Source: Candidatus Saccharimonadota bacterium
GTDB taxonomy: Bacteria > Patescibacteriota > Saccharimonadia > Saccharimonadales > UBA4665
NCBI GenBank assembly: GCA_027371845.1
Contig: DAHXLD010000008.1
Span: forward strand, 1 to 35,790
Direction: 5' to 3'
DNA length: 35,790 nucleotides
Positions within the stretch are counted from its first letter, which is position 1. Every line of letters begins with the position of its first letter. The notes beneath the pieces were generated by a model that did no database searches, was not told the origin of the DNA, and saw only the letters and a program-made list of their open reading frames with translations. The translations under genes and the position numbers were made by a program. This document shows, one piece after another, positions 17,020 to 25,036 of the stretch.

Positions 17020-18753
17020 GTCCTTAAGTTGAGAATCATCTATTTGACTGGGGGAGTCCATCATTAAATCAACTCCAGATCCATTTTTAGGAAAGGCCAC
17101 TACTTCTCTGATATTCTCTTCGTTGAGCAAAATCATGAAAATTCGGTCTATCCCAAAAGCACAGCCGGCGTGAGGAGGAGCTCCATATTTAAAGGCATTA
17201 ACCATGGCTCCAAATTTTTTATCAACGAATCCCTTTTGGTATCCAATTGCTTCGAAAACTTTATACATAATTTCAGGGTGATGGTTTCGAACCGCTCCAG
17301 AACAAATCTCATAACCATTCATGACCATATCATACTGATCGGCTAAAACGCTTAGTTTGTCTTCTGTGTTTAAAGCCTCTATTCCCCCTTTGGGCATAGA
17401 AAAAGGATTATGTCCAAAATCCAAACGTTGCTCATTTTCATTCCACTCATAAAGCGGAAAATCAATTATCCAAGCTATGGCGATAGTGTTGGGGTCTTTA
17501 AGCTTAAGATCGTCGCCAGCCTTATCCCTAACCCTACCCAGGACCCGATTAACAAGTTCTTTTTTATCGGCCCCAAAAAAGATTAAATCTCCATCTTTTA
17601 AATCAGTTTGTTTACTAATTTCGGCTATTTCAGACTCTGACAAGAACTTTAAGATCGGAGACCTTAGTTCATTGTTTTCTTTAATAATATAAGCCAAACC
17701 TTTAGCTCCCTCGTTCATGGCCATATCGGTGTATTGATCTATTTGGGATCTACTAAAAGAAGAGGCCGCCTTTTTTAAATTAAGAGCCTTGACTACTCCC
17801 CCGTTTTTAATGGCCGATTTAAAGACACTAAACTCTGAATTAGAAAAAATAGAAGATACATCAACTAGCCTAAGATCGAATCTTAGATCTGGTTTATCCG
17901 TTCCATAAAGATCCATAGCATCTTGATAGCTAATCCTTGGGATATCTTTAAATAAAAGTTTTTTCTTAGCAAAATTTATTACTAAATCCTTTATTAAGGG
18001 CTCAGTCATCTTCCTGACTTCTTCTCCGTCGTTCACAAAAGACATTTCAATATCTAAATGATAGAAATCTCCATAAAGTCGATCTGCTCTTGGGTCTTCG
18101 TCCCTAAAGCAAGTAGCTATCTGATAGTACCTATCAAGTCCACCAACCATTAATAGCTGCTTAAACTGCTGAGGAGACTGGGGTAAGGCATAAAACTTTC
18201 CAGGATGTACCCTTGATGGAACTAAAAAGTCTCGAGCTCCTTCGGGTGAAGAATTAGCTAAGATGGGCGTGGTAACTTCCGTAAAGTCATTGCCATCCAT
18301 ATAGCTTCGCATGATGCGGTAAAGTTCAGCTCTTTTTTTTAATATGTTTTGAGATCTTTTTGTTCGTAGATCTAGATATCTATATTTAAAACGTTGCTCT
18401 TCACTAGACTCATTTTCCCCAAATAGACTTATGGGTAAGCTCTCAGAAGTATTTAAAACTTCAATGTTATCAACAACTAATTCTATCCCGCCAGTCTTAA
18501 TTTTAGGATTAATAAGATCCTTGTCTCTATTCTTTATCTTACCTTTAACCGATATCACGAATTCATCTCTCAAACCTTCGCTGATTTTAAAACAGTCTGA
18601 ATTATCGGGGCTAGTAACAAGTTGGAGTAAGCCACTATGGTCTCTAAGGTCAATAAAAATTAGACCACCGTGATCACGTCTGGAGTGAACCCATCCTTGT
18701 ACAACTATTTCTTGACCTACCAGGTTTAGTGAATCTTTAATTAAAGTTCTCAT
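16996..18753 (-). CDS. aspS: Aspartyl-tRNA synthetase
   Basis: GWVHSRRDHGGLIFIDLRDHSGLLQLV, FRDEDPRADR, FGIDRIFMILL; start at MRTLIKD (18753) favoured over 18771. Confidence 0.95.
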   Translation of the reverse strand: MRTLIKDSLNLVGQEIVVQGWVHSRRDHGGLIFIDLRDHSGLLQLVTSPDNSDCFKISEGLRDEFVISVKGKIKNRDKDLINPKIKTGGIELVVDNIEVLNTSESLPISLFGENESSEEQRFKYRYLDLRTKRSQNILKKRAELYRIMRSYMDGNDFTEVTTPILANSSPEGARDFLVPSRVHPGKFYALPQSPQQFKQLLMVGGLDRYYQIATCFRDEDPRADRLYGDFYHLDIEMSFVNDGEEVRKMTEPLIKDLVINFAKKKLLFKDIPRISYQDAMDLYGTDKPDLRFDLRLVDVSSIFSNSEFSVFKSAIKNGGVVKALNLKKAASSFSRSQIDQYTDMAMNEGAKGLAYIIKENNELRSPILKFLSESEIAEISKQTDLKDGDLIFFGADKKELVNRVLGRVRDKAGDDLKLKDPNTIAIAWIIDFPLYEWNENEQRLDFGHNPFSMPKGGIEALNTEDKLSVLADQYDMVMNGYEICSGAVRNHHPEIMYKVFEAIGYQKGFVDKKFGAMVNAFKYGAPPHAGCAFGIDRIFMILLNEENIREVVAFPKNGSGVDLMMDSPSQIDDSQLKDLSLRTIL

Positions 18754-18799
18754 TAATTCATATTCTACCATTTTTTATCTTAAGGACTACTTATTTATA

Positions 18800-19747
18800 T
18801 CAAGAATTGATTAAGGTGTAATCTTTGGCATTGTCCTGATCGTCTGTTTTAAATAAATTAATAATGTCTAAATAGCTGATAAGGCCACTATATTTTGAAG
18901 CATAGTCTACTACTATGAATACCTCGTTGCTAGTTTTATTGATTGCTAGGATTAGATCGGCAATAGTATCTTCTTCATTTATAAAGTAAAGTTTAGGAGA
19001 TTTATATTCAAATACTTTTCCAACCTGCTCGAGGTTTAAATTATTGACATTTAAAATACCGATAACCTTTTTGTCTTCATTAATAATGGGAACATAGGGT
19101 TGTTTCTTTTTATATAATTCATCAAGAAGAATTGGGCCAATCTTTTCGTCGGCCTTTAATCTTTTTACTCTGGACCATTTGAGACAAAGATCTTTAACTT
19201 TAGTTTCGGACAAACTTAGAGCTCTTTTAGTAAACTCAAGATCATCTCGATCTATTCGGTTACCGTTTTTCTTGCTTTGGTATTCTAAGAATTTAATTAG
19301 ATCAATCGAATCAAAGACTAATGGAGTTCGATCTTTTTCTAGTTTTAAAAACTCAACTACTTTTTTTAAACTCGAGTGCAAATAACCCAAAAAGAAGGTT
19401 AGAATAGGGCTAAATAGAATTATTAAGAACTTAGAAAAGCCCTTAAAACTATTAGCAATTAGAAAAACTGAGAATAAATAGACTAGGCTCAGTAGAATAA
19501 ATTGATACTCTGGCAATTGTTTCATGAAAATAAGCGAAAGCGTTAGAAAGATAACAATTAGAATAATTAACAATAAACCATAGCTTTCTTGATAGGCGAT
19601 AACCTTTTGAATCTTTTTAGCAAGGTTATCTCCAGTATTAGCCAAATATTTAGCTTCTTTTAATGAATAGGCTTTATAACTTTTTTTAAGACTTAATAAA
19701 CAAAAAGCTAACCCAAAGAATATGATTGATAAAATAATATTTACCAT
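18800..19747 (-). CDS. Membrane protein with C-terminal CBS-domain pair
   Basis: N-terminal TM helices; CBS-like YKKKQPYVPIINEDKKVIGILNVNNL and NKTSNEVFIVVDYASKYSGLISYLDII. Confidence 0.7.
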   Translation of the reverse strand: MVNIILSIIFFGLAFCLLSLKKSYKAYSLKEAKYLANTGDNLAKKIQKVIAYQESYGLLLIILIVIFLTLSLIFMKQLPEYQFILLSLVYLFSVFLIANSFKGFSKFLIILFSPILTFFLGYLHSSLKKVVEFLKLEKDRTPLVFDSIDLIKFLEYQSKKNGNRIDRDDLEFTKRALSLSETKVKDLCLKWSRVKRLKADEKIGPILLDELYKKKQPYVPIINEDKKVIGILNVNNLNLEQVGKVFEYKSPKLYFINEEDTIADLILAINKTSNEVFIVVDYASKYSGLISYLDIINLFKTDDQDNAKDYTLINS

Positions 19748-19883
19748 TAATTATAAATATACTCTTAAAATATGATTTTTTTAATTAACTAAACTTTCTT
19801 TGGAACAAAACTTTAGTTAGTAAATTTTAAAACTGAAATTTAATTATATAGTATAATTGATTGAATAGATTTAAGGAGTTGAA

Positions 19884-20594
19884 ATGACAAAACAATTTTG
19901 GATTATGGTAGTTGTAGTTATAGTAGTTCTGGTTGGTATATTTACTCTAACGGGAAAAAATAACTCTCTTCCAGCCAATGCCAAACCCACTGATCATATT
20001 ATGGGAAGTACTTCTAGTGGGGTGAGCCTGGTTGAATACGGAGATTATCAATGTCCTTATTGTGGACAATATTATGAAACTTTAAAACAAGTTTTATCTC
20101 AATATTCATCTCAAATTACATTCCAATTCAGAAACTTTCCCTTAACTAGCATTCACCCGAATGCTTTTGCTGGAGCTAGAGCGGCTGAGGCGGCCGGTTT
20201 AATGGGTAAATTCTGGCAGATGCACGATCTTTTATATACCCAAAACCAGGAGTACTATAACTCGAATGGTGCTATCGCCACTTGGATTGGGACCACTAGC
20301 CCCTTAAGTGTATTTGATCAAGACGCAACAAGTCTTGGTTTAAATGTTAATCAATTTAATACTTATTACAACTCTGAACAGGTTAATAACCTTATACTTG
20401 CTGATGAGAATGTTGGGAATAAGCTAAATATTCAAGGAACCCCAACGTTTTTTCTCGACGGAAAACAAGTTCAAATTAATGACAGTGTTTCAGCGTTCGA
20501 CAATATCATAAATTCTGCCTTAAAGACAAAAGCCGATCACGGCGCAACTCAGACTAAAACTACTTCAGGATCAACCTCCCAGACTAAAAAGTAG
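19884..20594 (+). CDS. DsbA-family thiol:disulfide oxidoreductase
   Basis: N-terminal TM anchor, VEYGDYQCPYCGQYYETL active site, IQGTPTFFLDGK cis-Pro loop; SD aaggag. Confidence 0.93.
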   Translation: MTKQFWIMVVVVIVVLVGIFTLTGKNNSLPANAKPTDHIMGSTSSGVSLVEYGDYQCPYCGQYYETLKQVLSQYSSQITFQFRNFPLTSIHPNAFAGARAAEAAGLMGKFWQMHDLLYTQNQEYYNSNGAIATWIGTTSPLSVFDQDATSLGLNVNQFNTYYNSEQVNNLILADENVGNKLNIQGTPTFFLDGKQVQINDSVSAFDNIINSALKTKADHGATQTKTTSGSTSQTKK

Positions 20595-20602
20595 CCTTTA
20601 CT

Positions 20603-20695
20603 TCAAGCTTCTAGGAATTCTCTCCAAAAAGGTCGCTCGATATTTACGGGAATTCTTTCCTCAAATCCACCAACCACCTTTACCTCTATAGACAT
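20603..20695 (-). CDS. Small ORF, 30 aa
   Basis: MSIEVKVVGGFEERIPVNIERPFWREFLEA*, with aaaaaaggagacttaaATG (strong Shine-Dalgarno). Below the ORF track's length cut-off. Confidence 0.6.
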   Translation of the reverse strand: MSIEVKVVGGFEERIPVNIERPFWREFLEA

Positions 20696-20785
20696 TTAAG
20701 TCTCCTTTTTTGTTTTGTTTTTTGTTAATTTATTTTATAAGCCTATCTTATCTAAAAGACTTAAAAGTTGCAAATTATTATTTTC

Positions 20786-21409
20786 TTATTTAATAGATAC
20801 GTATAGCCAGTTCCGTCTTATGTAGCGTGAAACACTTTGCAATAAGCCTTCCGGCATATCGTTATTAAGTAAAGCATCTCTAATGTTGCTAGAGCTTACG
20901 GCTGGGGCGTAGCTCTTTAGAATCTTAACTCTTTTGGTAGGCCATTCTTTTACCAGAGTTCTGATGGTCATTAAATCAATATCGTTTCGGGCGCCTATTA
21001 CTAGCTCTGACCTTTTAAACATCAATTCGATATCTGGCCAAGACGGAATATTCTCAACCTTGTCTGAGCCAAACAGGAATATAATCTTGGAATCAATAAA
21101 TTGTTTTTCAATTTTGGAAAGAGTACTTTTTACCTCAAGTCTTTTGTCGTCTAGTTCTAATATTTTCATTTTAGGATAAGGCTTGATAGCCTCTTTAAGC
21201 ATCGCAACCCTATGGCCAAAATGCTCCATGGCTACTTTATTTCTAGGGAATCTTTCTGGAAGAAAATAAAGCTCATCTAGTTTTGCCTTCTTAATGGCTG
21301 TTAGAGCAAACGTCATATGGCCAACATGGACTGGATCAAAAGTCCCGCTATAAATAGCAACTCTTTTAGGTTTTTTATTAATCTTAATAAATTTATTCGC
21401 TATATTCAT
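20786..21409 (-). CDS. nadD: Nicotinate-nucleotide adenylyltransferase
   Basis: VAIYSGTFDPVHVGHMTFALTAIKKAKLDELYFLPERFPRNK, SSSNIRDALL. Confidence 0.88.
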   Translation of the reverse strand: MNIANKFIKINKKPKRVAIYSGTFDPVHVGHMTFALTAIKKAKLDELYFLPERFPRNKVAMEHFGHRVAMLKEAIKPYPKMKILELDDKRLEVKSTLSKIEKQFIDSKIIFLFGSDKVENIPSWPDIELMFKRSELVIGARNDIDLMTIRTLVKEWPTKRVKILKSYAPAVSSSNIRDALLNNDMPEGLLQSVSRYIRRNWLYVSIK

Positions 21410-21417
21410 AAGCTTTA

Positions 21418-22980
21418 TTATAGGACCATTGCTGTATTTAAGCTTATTTTTTTAGGTTTTTTTATGTCTTTAGTAGGAGTTTTATTCACCATATTCTTGG
21501 GTTTTGTTATGGGACTAGTGTTGATTTCGGGTTTTTGGGGTTTTTTAGTCTTGATGTCAGTTTTTTTACAATTAGTGCAAGCTTTGTTAGCATGCATGTC
21601 ATAATGTACACTTTTTTTACCGCAATATGGGCATTTTCTAATTGTATCCATGAGTTTTTCTCCCTTAAGGCCTAAGCGAGATAACTCTTTATCTTTTTCG
21701 CTACCAGTGATTACACCAACGAGTCCACAGCTTCCGGCTCCACAAAAAGTAGTAAGCGGTAGGGTTTTGATTAAACTTTCAATTGAATTATCGTAAGAAG
21801 TTTTATCTTTAGTGATTTGATATTGAAAATTGATAACCTCTAGATCAATTGCTGTTTGAAGTCCAAAAATACGTTTGATTTCTCTAGGATTATGTTTAAA
21901 AGCCTGAAACGATCTTTCGGTTAAGAGCTTGATCAAATTCATTTCGCTTATTCTAGGATCATTGTTTTGCCTAGATTCATTTAAGAGAAACTCTGAGATT
22001 TCATCAGCTAAGACTCGATACTGTTGATCTTGGTCTAGAAATTGATTTATGGTCTGTGAGTAATCTAGGTCTGTGTCGTCTGCAGCTACCTCGCCCGTAA
22101 AAACTCTTTGATGGTGTTTTTGAGTTGCTAAATCATCTAATAACTCAACAAATTCAAAAAGGGATTCTGGTTCATTTGGCATAATAAAACTTTTTGCTCT
22201 TAGTTCTAGGCCGCTTAGATCTTGATATTTATCTTCACCACTAAGAAAACCTAGTGCATCGCGAACAACCTCAGCATCTATTAAGGTTCCGGGGAGAGCA
22301 AAATGATCACTATAGACTCCTTCTGGAGTAATCCGATCTCTTTGAATGACAAACTTTTTAATTTGCGGAACGTAGCCATTATATAAATCCTTTTCATCTT
22401 GAGTTCTTTGATACTTATCAACAATATAATCAGGACACTCTTTAATTCTCAATAAAGTAACGGTTGAGTTATTTTCTCGACATTTTTTAACAAGTTCAAT
22501 ATTTAGTTTATTGTCAACATAATCTAAGGCTCTTATTTCTACTTCTTCTGGCTCACAGAATGGACTTAAGCCGTTCTCAGATATCTCACTTAAAGATCTA
22601 GGACCAATAATAAGATCCTCTGATTCTTCGTCAAAGGATTGAAAAATAGTAGGAAAATATATAGGCGAATATTTATTTCTAACTTCTGCTACTGTTCTTA
22701 AGCTATCTAAGAATAATGCCTCTCTTAAATAAAAAGTGTCTTCAAATTCTTCTTGTTTAACTATTCGATCTGATACCGATAAAACATTAATCGGGAGTGG
22801 AGTATTGTTGGCTATGTTCGGGTCAGCATTAAAAGCCCGTTCTTGGTTTTGTAATAAAATCCGATTAGCTTCTTCAAGATAAAAAGAATGTACTATTTGA
22901 CCTTCAAAATAATTATCAAGGTCTGTTAGTTGATAAAGTGGTGTTTGATTTTCTAGAGAGTTTAGCTGCTCGGCTAACAT
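21418..22980 (-). CDS. Protein of unknown function (520 aa) with C-terminal zinc ribbon
   Basis: Long ORF; CxxC pairs in TFCGAGSCGLVGV and RKCPYCGKKSVHYDMHANKACTNCKKTD, followed by Lys/Pro-rich tail. Confidence 0.85.
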   Translation of the reverse strand: MLAEQLNSLENQTPLYQLTDLDNYFEGQIVHSFYLEEANRILLQNQERAFNADPNIANNTPLPINVLSVSDRIVKQEEFEDTFYLREALFLDSLRTVAEVRNKYSPIYFPTIFQSFDEESEDLIIGPRSLSEISENGLSPFCEPEEVEIRALDYVDNKLNIELVKKCRENNSTVTLLRIKECPDYIVDKYQRTQDEKDLYNGYVPQIKKFVIQRDRITPEGVYSDHFALPGTLIDAEVVRDALGFLSGEDKYQDLSGLELRAKSFIMPNEPESLFEFVELLDDLATQKHHQRVFTGEVAADDTDLDYSQTINQFLDQDQQYRVLADEISEFLLNESRQNNDPRISEMNLIKLLTERSFQAFKHNPREIKRIFGLQTAIDLEVINFQYQITKDKTSYDNSIESLIKTLPLTTFCGAGSCGLVGVITGSEKDKELSRLGLKGEKLMDTIRKCPYCGKKSVHYDMHANKACTNCKKTDIKTKKPQKPEINTSPITKPKNMVNKTPTKDIKKPKKISLNTAMVL

Positions 22981-22996
22981 GGGACCCTTCTTTTTA

Positions 22997-23075
22997 GGCA
23001 GCTGTATCGGACTTATCTAGATTAGAATTACCGTTGCGGCACAGTGAAGGACTTACACCCTCTTCCAGCTCTATT
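22997..23075 (-). ncRNA. Cobalamin riboswitch-like aptamer
   Basis: Minus strand GAGCTGGAAGAGGGTGTAAGTCCTTCACTGTGCCGCAACGGTAATTCTAATCTAGATAAGTCCGATACAGCTGCC: matches GGGAA..GGTG.AAxTCC..CxG..CCGCxACxGTAA and the B12 box AGTCCGAxxACxxGCC. Confidence 0.85.
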
Positions 23076-23142
23076 TATTAATGTACTAGGAAGTTTAGCA
23101 CTAAGAAAGTTTATTAGATATAGTATTTTTAACTATGGGGTT

Positions 23143-23616
23143 TCAAGTTTGTTTCTTTTTTAGATCGCTTAATCTGGGTATAAAACTTTGGGCAGCACCT
23201 TCTAGGCCCAAAACTCTTAATGACCCCACTAAGACATAAAGGTGATCAAGACTAGTTGTTCTGATTTCATCACCCAGACTCTCTATTTGCTCAAAGGCAT
23301 GTTCTATCTTTTCGACTAACCATTTTTCTTCGGAAGGAGCAACGTAGTTAGTAGAAATCTTTTGATAATCTGTTCCTTCAACTACTTCGAGCGAGCGAGC
23401 CGAACGATCCCTTTTCCTTAAATGTCCTCTTTTTAAGAGTGAATTAACGTGCAGGGCAACCGTTGCTAAGGAGTTATAGTTAAGGGCGTTCATTATTTCA
23501 CGATAACTAGGACTATAGCCATGTTCGGATATAAAAGATTTAATAAATTCTAAAGTTTCAGCTTGCTTTTTAGTGGGTCGAATGGCTTCTTTTTTCTGAC
23601 TATTCTCTTCCATCAT
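23143..23616 (-). CDS. LexA-type winged-helix DNA-binding protein lacking S24 peptidase domain
   Basis: PTKKQAETLEFIKSFISEHGYSPSYREIMNALNYNSLATVALHVNSLLKRGHLRKRDRSARSLEVVE; ends ~75 aa later with no autoprotease motifs. Confidence 0.8.
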   Translation of the reverse strand: MMEENSQKKEAIRPTKKQAETLEFIKSFISEHGYSPSYREIMNALNYNSLATVALHVNSLLKRGHLRKRDRSARSLEVVEGTDYQKISTNYVAPSEEKWLVEKIEHAFEQIESLGDEIRTTSLDHLYVLVGSLRVLGLEGAAQSFIPRLSDLKKKQT

Positions 23617-23621
23617 TAATA

Positions 23622-24968
23622 TTATGTCACTTTTTGTTTATATTTAGGTATTTTGGCCTTATAGAAACTAGCGAATTGAATGCCACAAATGCCCCACCAC
23701 AAATAAGAAAGAGTGTCGTCTGACCAGGCAAAAAGAAACATATTAACCACACTTATACCTATTAAGCTAGCCAGCAAAAAGAGACTAAAGTAATTAGAAC
23801 GATTCTTGTATAGCCTATAAGCAACCATAGCGGTTATAGCCAAATAAACTAAAAGTCCTATAATTCCAGTTTCCTCACCTATTTGAATAAAATAGTTTTC
23901 TGGAATACGAGCGTGATGATTGTTATATATTGAAGCTGGTCCAGAGGTGCCCGGTCCTCGTCCTAAAGGCTCTTTAGCAATTTCTTTAAGTCCACTATAA
24001 AGAGCATTGAAATGAGCCTGATCCGAGGACGTTTTAATCTTAGAATTGGATTGAGTATGATAAAGAAAATTCTGAAGATGGTGATTGTTTCTAAATAAGT
24101 AGGTTCCGACTCCAAGGATAAGCACCAGAACAAGGCCTAAGATAAAAATATTTCTTCTTAAAGCCTTAGACTTAAAAGAATAGAAAATAATTATACAAGC
24201 TGAAACCGCAAGCCCCAACATAGCACTTCTTGAAAAGCTAAAGAACAAAACTATAAGACCTAGAAGTATTAATAAACCAATTCTTATTTTCTTATTCTTG
24301 GTCATAAATAGGCTAATTAATAAGGAGATGGGTACGATCAGATAGGCTCCTAAAGGATTAGCGCCTCTTAAGGTTGATATGATTCGAACGTATTTGGAAT
24401 TGGAATTAATAGTTTCAAAGGGCAAAATAGTTTTTGAACTATACCCAAAGTGGCTTAAAAAGTTATGCGGCAGAACAAATATCTGCATTAAACCAAACAA
24501 GATTACTACTAAGCTTGGATAGAGGATGATCTTAATAAGATTATTTTTTAACTTGTTATTTTTTAATGAAATGATTAGTCCTAGTCCAAAGAATATAAAA
24601 TAGCGACTATTAATTAAAAGCCCATAAAACAAAGCTTTTTTAGAAACGTCTTTATTAAGGTACGAGAATATGCCCCAAATAAGCTGGATAGCTAAAAATA
24701 GAATTATTAAAAGAACCAAGCGATCTTTAAAAAGAACTTTTCTAATAGACTTATCAAGAAACAAGAAATAACAGCCTATTAAAAGAATTATGACTAGTAA
24801 GAATTCTTTCCAGAGTCTGAGTAAAGTATAGTGGCCAAAAATACTACTTAACCAAACCGTCAAAAAACCATGAAAAGGGACTAGGACGATTATCAGGAGA
24901 ATTAAGCAACTAGCTAGGTAAATAAAATTCTGTTTTGATAGAAATTTAAGTCTCATTTTGTCTTTCAT
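23622..24968 (-). CDS. O-antigen ligase/polymerase-like (WaaL family) membrane protein
   Basis: Multi-TM; LRGANPLGAYLIVPISLLISLF, FSFSRSAMLGL, LGRGPGTSGP, PENYFIQIGEETGIIGLLVYL. Confidence 0.85.
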   Translation of the reverse strand: MKDKMRLKFLSKQNFIYLASCLILLIIVLVPFHGFLTVWLSSIFGHYTLLRLWKEFLLVIILLIGCYFLFLDKSIRKVLFKDRLVLLIILFLAIQLIWGIFSYLNKDVSKKALFYGLLINSRYFIFFGLGLIISLKNNKLKNNLIKIILYPSLVVILFGLMQIFVLPHNFLSHFGYSSKTILPFETINSNSKYVRIISTLRGANPLGAYLIVPISLLISLFMTKNKKIRIGLLILLGLIVLFFSFSRSAMLGLAVSACIIIFYSFKSKALRRNIFILGLVLVLILGVGTYLFRNNHHLQNFLYHTQSNSKIKTSSDQAHFNALYSGLKEIAKEPLGRGPGTSGPASIYNNHHARIPENYFIQIGEETGIIGLLVYLAITAMVAYRLYKNRSNYFSLFLLASLIGISVVNMFLFAWSDDTLSYLWWGICGIQFASFYKAKIPKYKQKVT

Positions 24969-25036
24969 TATACTTTAAGTTTCCATTAATTTATATATAT
25001 TTACTCTTTAGGATATAATTAAGTAATACTAAAAAT

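Noticed and set aside
17477-19385. Plus-strand ORFs 17477..17692, 18431..18673 and 19179..19385
   Set aside because: Antisense to aspS or the CBS-domain membrane protein; no independent coding support.
21317-21604. ORF 21317..21604 (+), hydrophobic 95 aa
   Set aside because: Antisense to the Lys/Pro-rich tail of the 520-aa protein; apparent TM composition arises from complementing AAA/CCN codons.
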